Positions 17,173-25,181 of a stretch of DNA of 64,000 bases are shown here, in pieces. The position numbers and the translations under genes were made by a program. Numbering within the stretch: position 1 is the stretch's first letter; every line of letters starts with the position of its first letter. Source of the DNA: Armatimonadota bacterium (GTDB lineage: Bacteria > Armatimonadota > Zipacnadia > JAUWAU01). The stretch is taken from assembly GCA_030601885.1 (NCBI GenBank), contig JAUWAU010000025.1, positions 23,899 to 87,898 on the forward strand, written 5' to 3'. A model generated the notes under the pieces. It was not told the DNA's origin and ran no database searches. It saw nothing but the letters and a program-made list of their open reading frames with translations.

Positions 17173-18051
17173 ATGCTGCTTCCGAAGTCGGCACACACCG
17201 AAGCTCTGCAGTTACCCGACGCTGAGGCCCTGGGAAACTGGGCTCTCAGAGCGTTGGAAACGCACTTGCGGCGGGCGCTGCGACGAGCCGACGACCTGGT
17301 GGCTGACGGCGGCGCATCACGCGAACTGCGCGTGGCGAGGGTGTCGGCGGCGAGGGATGCGTCGGGGCCACGAGGCCCGATCGTGCTCTGGCGTGTGCCC
17401 CTGCGGGCAGACATGGGGGAGGCCGTGCACGTGGTGGAGACGGCAACCGCCTCCGCGCTCGTGGATGCTCTCCTCGGCTCGCCCACGGCCGACACGAGTG
17501 ACCAGGGACTCACGGCCCTTGATTGCGCGATACTGGGCGCGTGGGCGGCACAGCTCGCCAGCCGACTGCTCGGACCCGTGCTCGACCCTGGCTCCCGCGG
17601 CGCCGTCCAGGTGGAGCAGGCGGAGAAGTGGCGCATGCGCCTGGTCGGCGAAGATGGCGTCGCAGTGCTTCTTGAGCTGCGGGCGGGCGGGGCGTGCGGG
17701 TCTCTGGCGATATCGCTGCCCACGCGGGCGGCGTTGAAGCTGGCCGCATCGGCACTGCCTGTCAGTCGGTCACGAGAAGTGATCGCGGTGCAGCTCCGAT
17801 CGGCGCGGGTCCACGTGCAAGCACGACTCATCACAACAACGCTGTCGCTCGCGGAAGTGGCCTCGCTGCGCTCAGGAGACATACTGGTGCTCGACGTAGC
17901 GCCTGGCGATGGCGCAGAATTGCTCATCAACGGCCGTGGCAAGTTCGTGGGCAAGGCGGGATTCATGGATGGGCGGATCGCCTTTCAAGTCGGCAGCAGA
18001 ACAGCCCCGGGGGCCGGGCACGCAGGGGCGAAAAGCGGTGAAGCAACATGA
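17173..18051 (+). CDS. fliM: FliM-like C-ring protein without CheY-binding peptide
   Basis: 292 residues. The middle resembles the FliM CheC-like domain (LTALDCAILGAWAAQLASRLLGPVL) and the last 80 residues are a SpoA domain: VQARLITTTLSLAEVASLRSGDILVLD, GRGKFVGKAGFMDGRIAFQV. Typical FliM is about 330 residues and starts with an LSQ-type CheY-binding peptide; that peptide is absent here and the N-terminus begins directly in helical sequence. It may therefore serve only as a cytosolic export platform rather than a switch. ATGA overlap with the next gene, the FliN-like one. Confidence 0.72.
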   Translation: MLLPKSAHTEALQLPDAEALGNWALRALETHLRRALRRADDLVADGGASRELRVARVSAARDASGPRGPIVLWRVPLRADMGEAVHVVETATASALVDALLGSPTADTSDQGLTALDCAILGAWAAQLASRLLGPVLDPGSRGAVQVEQAEKWRMRLVGEDGVAVLLELRAGGACGSLAISLPTRAALKLAASALPVSRSREVIAVQLRSARVHVQARLITTTLSLAEVASLRSGDILVLDVAPGDGAELLINGRGKFVGKAGFMDGRIAFQVGSRTAPGAGHAGAKSGEAT

Positions 18052-18440
18052 CAGCCGCGTCCCATGAGTTGGTGCCGTCCGAGGGGGCTTCGGATCTTCC
18101 CCAGCCTGAGGGCGCCGACGGCAGCCACGAAATCAGCACAGAGCAGGGAGCACTCCCTGAGGTCACCGGCCAGGAGGGCGGCCCGGCGGGCCCGCTCGGA
18201 TTTCTTGGGGACGTGCCAATGCAGTTGGAGATACGCCTCGGCGGCGCGGAGCTCGCCATCGAAGAGTTGCTCAAGCTGGCAACGGGGGATGTTGTCGCCT
18301 TGGAGCGCCGGGCCGATGATCCCGTGGAAATCGTCGCGGGCGGGCGGGTCATCGCACGCGGGGAGATGGTCGTCGTCGATGGCGGACTCGGCGTGCGCAT
18401 TACCGAACTGTGCGGGGGTGGGGGTGGCGCCTCGGACTGA
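18048..18440 (+). CDS. fliN: FliN-like SpoA-domain protein
   Basis: 130 residues: an acidic, low-complexity N-terminal half followed by a compact SpoA domain (VPMQLEIRLGGAELAIEELLKL, TGDVVALERRADDPVEIVAGG, VIARGEMVVVDGGLGVRI). This is the standard FliN fold that forms the base of the C-ring or the sorting platform. Overlaps fliM by ATGA and the next gene by TGATG, so translation is coupled. Confidence 0.88.
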   Translation: MTAASHELVPSEGASDLPQPEGADGSHEISTEQGALPEVTGQEGGPAGPLGFLGDVPMQLEIRLGGAELAIEELLKLATGDVVALERRADDPVEIVAGGRVIARGEMVVVDGGLGVRITELCGGGGGASD

Positions 18441-18985
18441 TGCACGCCTACCCACGTCTCCTCGCCATTGCAATGGCGCTCGCAGCGGCGTTTCGCTGGG
18501 GTGCGGCGTCGTCCGGGCAGGACGATGCCGCGGCCCCATCGGCGACCGCGGGGCGAGATCGCGACGCACTGGCATCCGACGGCAGAGCAGCCCCGCAGGC
18601 AGCAGAGGATCTCCCTCTGGACTTGCGCGAGGCTGATTCTGCGAAGGCCACTGCCCCGGCGGCCAGTCCGGGCAAGTACCTGCTCCGCGCAGTGTTGAAC
18701 CTGGCCATCGTGGTGGCGCTGATCTACGGGATCTTTTTTGGCGCCCGTCTGTGGCGCCAGGCACGCAGCCCCCAGCGCGGGGGCGGGGCGATAATCGAGG
18801 TACTGGATGCTGCCAACATCGACGCTGACAAGACCGTCTACATCGTCGCGCTGGGGGCTAAAACCGTCGTGTTGGGCGGCAGCGGCACCCAACTGACCCT
18901 TATCTGCGAGCTGGACGACGCGGAGGCGGCCTGCTTCCGGAAGGACGCCGAACGGACGGCGCTTCCCGATGGCGCGGATGCGTAA
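18440..18985 (+). CDS. fliO: FliO-like export-gate assembly protein
   Basis: 181 residues from the ATG overlapping the fliN stop (TGATG). A signal-like N-terminal helix, an Ala/Asp-rich linker, one membrane helix (about 95-113, VLNLAIVVALIYGIFFGA) and a small cytoplasmic beta domain (IIEVLDAANIDADKTVYIVALGAKTVVLGG). This layout and its place between fliN and fliP match FliO, which helps assemble the FliP ring. FliO proteins diverge quickly, so the call leans on topology and synteny. Confidence 0.75.
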   Translation: MHAYPRLLAIAMALAAAFRWGAASSGQDDAAAPSATAGRDRDALASDGRAAPQAAEDLPLDLREADSAKATAPAASPGKYLLRAVLNLAIVVALIYGIFFGARLWRQARSPQRGGGAIIEVLDAANIDADKTVYIVALGAKTVVLGGSGTQLTLICELDDAEAACFRKDAERTALPDGADA

Positions 18986-19866
18986 TGATGTATCTCCCCT
19001 CGAGGACAGTTAGGGACGCGGTGAAGCAGGCCACGCGTGCGTCAGGGCTTCCCTCCTGCGGGCCGGTCGGGGCCGAGCACACCGAGGCCTCAGGCCGAGG
19101 CTCTAGGCCCGCAGGCGCACCGGGCACGAGGCGTGTGCCACCCGTGGCAGCCACGCTCGGGGCGCTCCTCATGCTCCTACCCCAGCCGGCAGGCGCGCAG
19201 GAGGGCTGGGAGCAGCTCCTGCCCGACCTCACCTCATCGGGCGAAGCTTTCGGCGCCAAGCTCATCCTCCTCGTCACCATCATAGCCGTTGCGCCCGCTT
19301 TCCTGGCCATGGTCACCTCCTTTACCCGCATCGTCGTCGTGCTCTATTTCCTGCGCAGCGGCCTCGGCGCCCATGACATTCCACCAGCCCAGGTCCTACT
19401 TGGCCTGGCGTTGTTTCTAACGTTCTTCACCATGCGACCAACGCTGGAGGAGATCAACGACAAAGCGCTGCAGCCATATTTCAGCCACACCATCACCGCC
19501 GAGACGGCGCTTCGCCACGCTGAGACGCCGCTGCGCGCCTTCATGTTCCGGCACGCCCGCACGGCCGACATCGCACTGTTCGCACGACTGGCCAAGCTCC
19601 AGAACATCAAGCGGCGCGGCGACGTCCCGACGTCACTGCTTATACCGGCGTTCATCATCAGCGAATTGAAGACCGCCTTTCAGATCGGCTTCATCATCTA
19701 CCTGCCCTTCCTGGTGATTGATCTGGTGGTGACGAGCACACTGGTATCGGTCGGCGTGTTCATGCTCCCGCCGATGCTCTTGTCGCTGCCATTCAAAGTG
19801 CTGCTATTCATCCTGGTTGACGGCTGGCGACTGCTCACGGTGTCGCTGGTCCAGGGCTTCTACTGA
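18985..19866 (+). CDS. fliP: Flagellar export-gate protein FliP
   Basis: 293 residues, start overlapping the fliO stop by one base. After a long (~70-residue) N-terminal part ending in a signal peptide (LLMLLPQPAGAQ) come the FliP helices: LVTIIAVAPAFLAMVTSFTR, IVVVLYFLRSGLG, PPAQVLLGLALFLTFF, a periplasmic helix pair, PTSLLIPAFIISELKTAFQIGF and VFMLPPMLLSLPFKVLLFILVDGW. All are hallmarks of the pore-forming FliP/SctR family. The N-terminal extension before the signal peptide is unusual; an internal start is possible. Confidence 0.95.
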   Translation: MMYLPSRTVRDAVKQATRASGLPSCGPVGAEHTEASGRGSRPAGAPGTRRVPPVAATLGALLMLLPQPAGAQEGWEQLLPDLTSSGEAFGAKLILLVTIIAVAPAFLAMVTSFTRIVVVLYFLRSGLGAHDIPPAQVLLGLALFLTFFTMRPTLEEINDKALQPYFSHTITAETALRHAETPLRAFMFRHARTADIALFARLAKLQNIKRRGDVPTSLLIPAFIISELKTAFQIGFIIYLPFLVIDLVVTSTLVSVGVFMLPPMLLSLPFKVLLFILVDGWRLLTVSLVQGFY

Positions 19867-19879
19867 GCTGCGGGCCCGG

Positions 19880-19900
19880 GTGGCACACTACCCGTGCCAC
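19880..19900 (+). repeat. Hairpin repeat between fliP and fliQ
   Basis: GTGGCAC (19880-19886) and GTGCCAC (19894-19900) form a perfect 7-bp stem. The bases resemble the GGCACGGGT/ACCCGTGCC elements found at 52864, 58122 and 58287. No T-run follows, so it is more likely a dispersed repeat than an intrinsic terminator. Confidence 0.45.
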
Positions 19901-19954
19901 ATCGCAGATTAGCCCGGGGAGTCGGCACGGCGCATAGACCGACGGAGGAGGGCA

Positions 19955-20224
19955 ATGGGTGACACGCTGTTCGTGGACTTAGCGCGTGAGTCCGTTCTTG
20001 CCGCAGTCCAGGTGGCCGCTCCGGTGCTCGGATGTGTCCTGCTGGTTTCGGTGGTGATCAGTCTGTTGCAGGCGGCCACGCAGATGCACGACCCGACGAC
20101 GAGCGCCGTGCCTCGCCTGGCCGCGGCCGCCATCGGCACGCTGCTCTTTGGGCCGTGGATGATCGCCGCGCTTCTCGCCTTCAGCACCGACCTGTGGGCG
20201 AACATCCCGCGAATGATCCGCTGA
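19955..20224 (+). CDS. fliQ: Flagellar export-gate protein FliQ
   Basis: 89 residues with two membrane helices: VLAAVQVAAPVLGCVLLVSVV and a second around AAAAIGTLLFGPWMIAALLAF. SLLQAATQMHDPTTSAVPRL between them is the FliQ/SctS loop (usually SxxQAxTQxxExTLxFxPK). Size is exactly that of FliQ. GGAGG at 19945-19949 supports the start. With FliP and FliR it forms the export gate. Confidence 0.93.
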   Translation: MGDTLFVDLARESVLAAVQVAAPVLGCVLLVSVVISLLQAATQMHDPTTSAVPRLAAAAIGTLLFGPWMIAALLAFSTDLWANIPRMIR

Positions 20225-20290
20225 GGCTGTCCGCGTGCCCGAGGCGACATCGGGCGAATGTGAGCGAGGGGCAGGAGGGCAGGCACGAAC

Positions 20291-21067
20291 GTGCAGCCTC
20301 TGACGCTGGGAGTGCTCGTCTTCGCGCGGGCAGCGGGCATGACGGCCGCGGCGCCGGGTTTCGGCCTGTCCGAGGTGCCGCTGAAAGTCCGATTTGCCTT
20401 GGCAGCCATACTCGTGCCAGTGATGAGCCCAGTGGCGCAGGCGCACGTCGCCGCTGGATCAGTGGCCCTCGAGCATCTGCCGCTGTTTGCCGCCAAGGAG
20501 GCCGCCGTCGGGCTCGCCCTTGGCTTTGCCGCCTCACTGCTGTTCCACGGCATCGGCATGGCAGGTCAACTCGTCGGGAGCCAGATCGGATTCTTGAGCG
20601 CAGCGCATGGACTTCCGGCCCCTATTGGCGGCTCACGGCCATCGCTGGGCAGTGGCGCTCCGATTGCGCGGCTTTACTATCTGTTAGGCATTCTTACGTA
20701 CTTCATGATCGATGGACATCATTCGCTCTTGGCGGCCGCCGCGCGCGCATATGCGCGACTACCGGTGGATGCAATGCTCCCGCGGGCCGGTGCGGGAGAG
20801 CCACTTACCGGACTGGCGGCGGACATGTTCGTCGTCGCGCTGCAAGTAAGCGCTCCCGCGCTGGCGGCCCTCTTCTTCACGGACATCGTCCTTGCCATGG
20901 CGGGTCGCGCCATTCCCGCGCTCAGCCCGTTCACCGTTTGGCTCCCGGCGCGGTGCCTGGTCGGCCTTGTCGCGGTGGCTCTCTCAGCTCCGCTGATTGG
21001 CGCGGCAGTGGTCGGCTACGCACAGCGACTCCACCGGGCACTGCTCGAGCTCGCGAGCGCCTTGTGA
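20291..21067 (+). CDS. fliR: Flagellar export-gate protein FliR
   Basis: 258 residues, GTG start, about six to seven hydrophobic helices. The order of features is that of FliR/SctT: early FARAAGMTAAAPGFGLSEVPLKVR, then ALGFAASLLFHGIGMAGQLVGSQIGF, ILTYFMIDGHHSLL and APALAALFFTDIVLAMAGRAIPALSPF. Normal length. It completes the FliPQR gate. Confidence 0.93.
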   Translation: MQPLTLGVLVFARAAGMTAAAPGFGLSEVPLKVRFALAAILVPVMSPVAQAHVAAGSVALEHLPLFAAKEAAVGLALGFAASLLFHGIGMAGQLVGSQIGFLSAAHGLPAPIGGSRPSLGSGAPIARLYYLLGILTYFMIDGHHSLLAAAARAYARLPVDAMLPRAGAGEPLTGLAADMFVVALQVSAPALAALFFTDIVLAMAGRAIPALSPFTVWLPARCLVGLVAVALSAPLIGAAVVGYAQRLHRALLELASAL

Positions 21068-21186
21068 CGTCACTCGACCGGCCATGGCGTGGCTCGGGCG
21101 GGCCTCACGCCTGCGGTACGGCCCGAGCCACACGGCAGCGTGCGCCGCGCGAATGAGCACTCTCGGAATACACCAGCACCATCGCA

Positions 21187-21933
21187 ATGGCTGACGAACT
21201 GAAAAGCTATCCGGCGACGCCGCGGCGGCGACAGCAACTTCGAGAAGCAGGCGATGTAGCCTGCAGCGGTGTACTCACTGGAGCAGTGGTGGTCGGCATC
21301 ACTGCGGTCCTGGCCGCCGCGTTCGCAGAGCATGCCATCACCCGGCTCGCGGACTTCGTCCGGTTCGCCCTTGGGACGGCAGGTTCCCCGGCGAGCTTGA
21401 AGCGCGCGGCTGCCGAGGCGACCGGCACGCTGCTCTGGGCGACCGTGCCGGTGGCCGGCGTGGCGCTTCTGGTCTCCCTGGTGGCTCAGGGGCTGCAGAC
21501 CGGCTTTCTATGGGCGCCGAAGGGCATCTCCCCCGCCCTGCCACGCGGAGGCCTGGCCCGCATGCTGCGGGACGCTGTAGGTGCGCACGGCCTGGCGCTG
21601 GTTGCTCAGGCGGGTCTGGTCGCCGCGGGGACCGCCGCGGTATTGTACCGCGGAGTGTGCGGCATTGTGGCCGACCCCGTGGCTTTCGCCGGCGCAACGC
21701 CAACGGCAGTGGCGCACGCCGTGGGATCCGCGAGCATGAACGTGCTGCTCGGCACATGTTGTGTGCTTCTGGTCGTGGGCGGCCTGGATGCCCTCTACCA
21801 GTGGTGGAGCCGGGAGCGGCGCATTCGGATGAGCCGGCGGGAGATACTTGCGGAGCTGAGAGAGCTCGAAGCGCATCCCGCCATACGAGGCCGGCGCGCC
21901 AGAGAAGCGCGGCGGCTGCGCCATGGTGCATAG
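21187..21933 (+). CDS. flhB: FlhB lacking the C-terminal autocleavage domain
   Basis: 248 residues. The membrane part is ordinary FlhB/SctU: an N-terminal ELKSYPATPRRRQQLREAGDVA segment, then helices including VAGVALLVSLVAQGLQTGFLWAPKGI and a fourth helix at VLLGTCCVLLVVGGLDALYQWW. It continues into the cytoplasmic linker MSRREILAELRELEAHPAIRGRRAREARR and stops. Regular FlhB (about 350-380 residues) goes on to an autocleaving NPTH domain that switches export from rod/hook to filament substrates. That whole domain is absent, and no NPTH-coding sequence follows in the ~90 bp before flhA. The linker is intact, so the loss looks like a genuine shortened protein. Confidence 0.88.
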   Translation: MADELKSYPATPRRRQQLREAGDVACSGVLTGAVVVGITAVLAAAFAEHAITRLADFVRFALGTAGSPASLKRAAAEATGTLLWATVPVAGVALLVSLVAQGLQTGFLWAPKGISPALPRGGLARMLRDAVGAHGLALVAQAGLVAAGTAAVLYRGVCGIVADPVAFAGATPTAVAHAVGSASMNVLLGTCCVLLVVGGLDALYQWWSRERRIRMSRREILAELRELEAHPAIRGRRAREARRLRHGA

Positions 21934-22023
21934 AAGGCGCGCGGCATCGCTTGGCGGACGGCGGCCCCCGTAGTGGCAGCGCGGGCTTGTCCGTCCCTGA
22001 CGGGCTCTCGCAGGAACATGCAC

Positions 22024-24162
22024 ATGGCCGACTTCAGGACTGAGCAGACAGGCGAGTCTTTCTGGCGCCGTCACGGCGGCATAGCCCTCGGCGGCGCCGT
22101 CCTTGTCGTCATCCTCATGGTGATTCTGCCCGCCTCGCCCCTGGTCCTGGACATCTTGCTCGCGGTCAACCTGTTTGCGGCGTTTCTACTGCTGCTGCTC
22201 GTGCTGTCGGCACGCGCACCTCTTGAGCTATCCTCCTTTCCCACTCTGATGCTCCTGAGCGGCCTCTTTCGACTGGCGCTGTGCATCGCGGCTGCCCGGC
22301 TCATCGTTGGCGGAGCGTGGGGTGGGGCACTCATCGAGATGATCGGCTCCCTTGCCGACACGGGCGTCCGCACCGGGGCAGGTGGCCCGGCGGCCGCCAT
22401 GAGCGTGGCGCTCGTACTTGCCATTGTGTACCTTGTAGTGATATCTGCCGGCACCGGGCGGGCCGCCGAGGTGGCAGCGCGCTTCTCGCTCGACGCCCTT
22501 CCGGGCAAGCAGTTGGCAGTGGACAGCGCACTGGCAGCGGGGACTCTCGACGATGCTGAGGCGCAGGCGCGGCGGCGACGTCTCCAGGCGGAGGCTGAGT
22601 TCTATGCAGCAATGGACGGCGCATCGCGCTTCGCGCGCGGTGAAGCGATAGCCTGCGTCGCCATGATAGCGCTCTGCCTTGTGGGGGGTGTCGCCACCGG
22701 ATTGGCAGCCGCCGGAGCAGGCGGCCTCGGCCAGGTCTGGGCACGCCAGGCCCAGCTCTGCGCCGGGTTGGCAGTCGTTATCCTGGTGCCCGGACTCTTG
22801 ACATGCGTGAGCGCGGCGCTGCTCGTGACCAAGGGCAGCGAGGCTCTGGCGCCGGGCGAGGACGTAATCGCGCAGGCGCGCATTCGCCCGAACGCCCTGT
22901 GGGTCGCTGTGATCGTCTTGGTCGTGCTCGCGGCGGCCGCACCTTTTTTCGGCGTCGGCGCCACGGGTGTCCTGCCGCTGTTGATCGTCGCGGCTGCCGC
23001 CGTTGTGTGGGCGCTGTGGGCGCCCAGACGGCGATCGCGCGCACTCATGTTGGCTGAGCCGGGCACATCTGCTGCGACACCGACCACAGAGCAACACCTA
23101 ACGTCGCCGGCATCAGGCATCGAAATCCGCCTCGGGTTCGGCCTCGTTGGGCTGATTCCCATGGATGGCCCCGGGGGATTATTGCAGGAAGCCTCAAGTA
23201 TACGCAGCAGAATAGCCAATGAGATAAGTGTAGCTATGCCGTGCGTCCTGGTGCGTGACTCTGAGCAGCTCCACCCGTCTGAGTATGCCGTCGCCATACG
23301 TGGGCAGGAGCTCGCACGTGGCCGGCTTATGTTCTCCAAGCTGCTCGCCGTGCCGAAGGGACCGCACGCCCTGGCGTCAGGCACACATCCACGTCTGCGG
23401 TGGATCGACCCGGCGCAGGCGGAACAGTGGCAGGCGGCCGAGTTCACCGTGCTGACGCCGTGTGCTGCGCTGCTCAGGCATTTTGAGCTCACGCTACGGC
23501 GACATGCGGCGGCGCTCATCGATAGGCAGTCGGCGCGGGCTCTCATCGAAACGGTCCGAGCCACGCGGCCGGCGGTGGTCGCCGAACTCGAGGCACGCCA
23601 TGTCTCGCTCGGCACAGTGCGCGCAACTGTCGCCGATCTTGTCGATGAGGGGCTGCCCATCAGCGACCCGGTTGGGCTGCTAGAAGGCATCGTTGATGCG
23701 GCCGAGGAACGTGGCACCATCAGCGAGGAAGGGGGGCAAGCCGCGTATTTCGCTGAGGCCGTACGCCGTCGCCTCATCCCTACCATCACGGCATCATGCC
23801 GCAGCCCGGACGGGAGAGTGTACGTGCTCACCCTTGGACCCAATGCCGAGCAATCAATAGCTGATGCCGCTGCTCACACCGTCGCGGCACTGGCCCCAGC
23901 AGCAGTGGAGGCGCTGCGCGCCCAGATCGAGCGCCGTCAGAACCGGCTGAACGTGCCCGGAGCCAGACTGTGTGTTGTGTGCTCGCCCGCCGCCCGTCGT
24001 CCACTCCGCGCGGCCCTGCGGGAGGCGTGCCCGGGCGTTTACGTGATATCGTGGGAGGAATTGCTCCCAGACGCGCAGATTGAACGCCTCGGTTCCGTCG
24101 ATGTGCCGCGCGGAAGCTCCTCGCTTCCGCAAGGAGATGCCGATGCCGCCAGCACTCAATAA
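22024..24162 (+). CDS. flhA: Flagellar export protein FlhA
   Basis: 712 residues from ATG 22024, chosen because AGGAA lies 7 nt upstream; the frame is open from 21973. The N-terminal half has about eight helices with family segments SSFPTLMLLSGLFRLALCIAAARLI and ARFSLDALPGKQLAVDSAL / EAEFYAAMDGASRFARGEAIA (FHIPEP loop). The cytoplasmic half (about 360-700, IEIRLGFGLVGLI ... ILLRDSEQLHP-like VLVRDSEQLHP) is the nonameric ring that receives substrates and chaperones. Length matches ~690 usual. Overlaps the sigma gene. Confidence 0.95.
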   Translation: MADFRTEQTGESFWRRHGGIALGGAVLVVILMVILPASPLVLDILLAVNLFAAFLLLLLVLSARAPLELSSFPTLMLLSGLFRLALCIAAARLIVGGAWGGALIEMIGSLADTGVRTGAGGPAAAMSVALVLAIVYLVVISAGTGRAAEVAARFSLDALPGKQLAVDSALAAGTLDDAEAQARRRRLQAEAEFYAAMDGASRFARGEAIACVAMIALCLVGGVATGLAAAGAGGLGQVWARQAQLCAGLAVVILVPGLLTCVSAALLVTKGSEALAPGEDVIAQARIRPNALWVAVIVLVVLAAAAPFFGVGATGVLPLLIVAAAAVVWALWAPRRRSRALMLAEPGTSAATPTTEQHLTSPASGIEIRLGFGLVGLIPMDGPGGLLQEASSIRSRIANEISVAMPCVLVRDSEQLHPSEYAVAIRGQELARGRLMFSKLLAVPKGPHALASGTHPRLRWIDPAQAEQWQAAEFTVLTPCAALLRHFELTLRRHAAALIDRQSARALIETVRATRPAVVAELEARHVSLGTVRATVADLVDEGLPISDPVGLLEGIVDAAEERGTISEEGGQAAYFAEAVRRRLIPTITASCRSPDGRVYVLTLGPNAEQSIADAAAHTVAALAPAAVEALRAQIERRQNRLNVPGARLCVVCSPAARRPLRAALREACPGVYVISWEELLPDAQIERLGSVDVPRGSSSLPQGDADAASTQ

Positions 24163-24937
24163 CAGCGCCCCGGAGCAGAATGGGCTCACGCCACCTGGCA
24201 CGGTGCCAGACGAAAGGCAGTCCGAGGCGGACCGACAGGCGCTCATAACGCAGCACGTATCGCTGGTCGAGTCCGTCGTGGGCAGGATCATGGTAACGCT
24301 TCCGGAGAGCGTGGATCGGGAAGACCTGGTGAGCTGCGGCATCCTGGGATTGATTCAGGCTGTTGACAGGTTCGAGCCGGGCCGTGGGGTCAAGTTCGAC
24401 ACGTACGCCACGTCGGTCATCCGCGGAGCAGTGATGGATGAACTGCGCTGCCAGGACTGGGCGCCTCGGAGTGTGCGCGAGAAGTGCCGTCGCATCGAGC
24501 GCAGCCTGGCACAGCTCGAGGCACAGCTCGGGCGTTCGCCTGATGACGACGAGATGGCCGCGAGCCTGCAGATGTCGATGGACGAATACCACGAACTGCT
24601 GTCGGAGGCCAGCGGCGTGGCTCTGGTGTCGCTCGAGGCCCTGCTCGCGAGCGGCGAGGTGTCGGGGCAGGAGCCGGCGGTGGCGCTGAGCGACAACCAT
24701 GTCCAGGATCCCGAACGCCTCGCGCAGCGCCGCGAGCTGAAGCACGCCCTCGCCGCGGCCATTGAAAGGCTTCCCCAGTCCGAGCGTCTGGTGATTGCAC
24801 TCTACTACCACGAGGAGTTGACGCTGCGCGAGATCGGCGAAGTGCTCGGCGTCACCGAGTCGCGCGTGTGTCAGATCCACACCCAGGCTGTGCTGCGTCT
24901 CCGCGGCAAGTTATCCCGCGAACTCGAGATGTTCTGA
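24143..24937 (+). CDS. fliA: FliA/WhiG-family sigma factor (sigma-28 type)
   Basis: 264 residues. AAGGAG at 24131-24136 favours ATG 24143; ATG 24137 is also in frame. Region 2 (VSLVESVVGRIMVTLPES, DLVSCGILGLIQAVDRFEPGRGVKFDTYA), region 3 (MDELRCQDWAPRSVREK) and region 4 (LPQSERLVIALYYHEELTLREIGEVLGVTESRVCQIHTQA) are complete and match the sigma-28 group used for flagellar late genes. It overlaps flhA, so it belongs to the export-gene transcript. No flgM anti-sigma is visible nearby. Confidence 0.9.
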   Translation: MPPALNNSAPEQNGLTPPGTVPDERQSEADRQALITQHVSLVESVVGRIMVTLPESVDREDLVSCGILGLIQAVDRFEPGRGVKFDTYATSVIRGAVMDELRCQDWAPRSVREKCRRIERSLAQLEAQLGRSPDDDEMAASLQMSMDEYHELLSEASGVALVSLEALLASGEVSGQEPAVALSDNHVQDPERLAQRRELKHALAAAIERLPQSERLVIALYYHEELTLREIGEVLGVTESRVCQIHTQAVLRLRGKLSRELEMF

Positions 24938-25110
24938 AGCGCGCCAGCCAACGCAGCGCGGCAGCCTCACCCGCACGGGAACCAGCCCCGCCGCCGTACC
25001 GTTCTCTCCTCTGGGTACGGGGCGACGCGTCGGCGTCGCCGGTCGCATTTATGCCCCATCTGGGAAGCTTTCGCGTCCCCGTGATGCTCTGGTATTCCCG
25101 GATACATCTA

Positions 25111-25119
25111 TGCTATAAT
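25111..25119 (+). promoter_or_regulatory. Extended -10 promoter before the foldase gene
   Basis: TGCTATAAT at 25111-25119 is a perfect extended -10 (TGnTATAAT). No good -35 is seen 16-18 bp upstream, which is acceptable for extended -10 promoters. It would give a leader of about 55 nt before the TTG start at 25182 and drive the foldase-mazG-S4 unit. Confidence 0.6.
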
Positions 25120-25181
25120 ACGCCGCTGAGCAAGCGCGGCACCGAGCGGGCCGTGCGGCGGCCGAAAAGGGGTTGTGCGCC

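Noticed and set aside
20032..21156. 374-codon plus-strand frame across fliQ-fliR
   Set aside because: Arg/Gly/Ala-rich out-of-frame reading; fliQ and fliR in other frames have all family segments.
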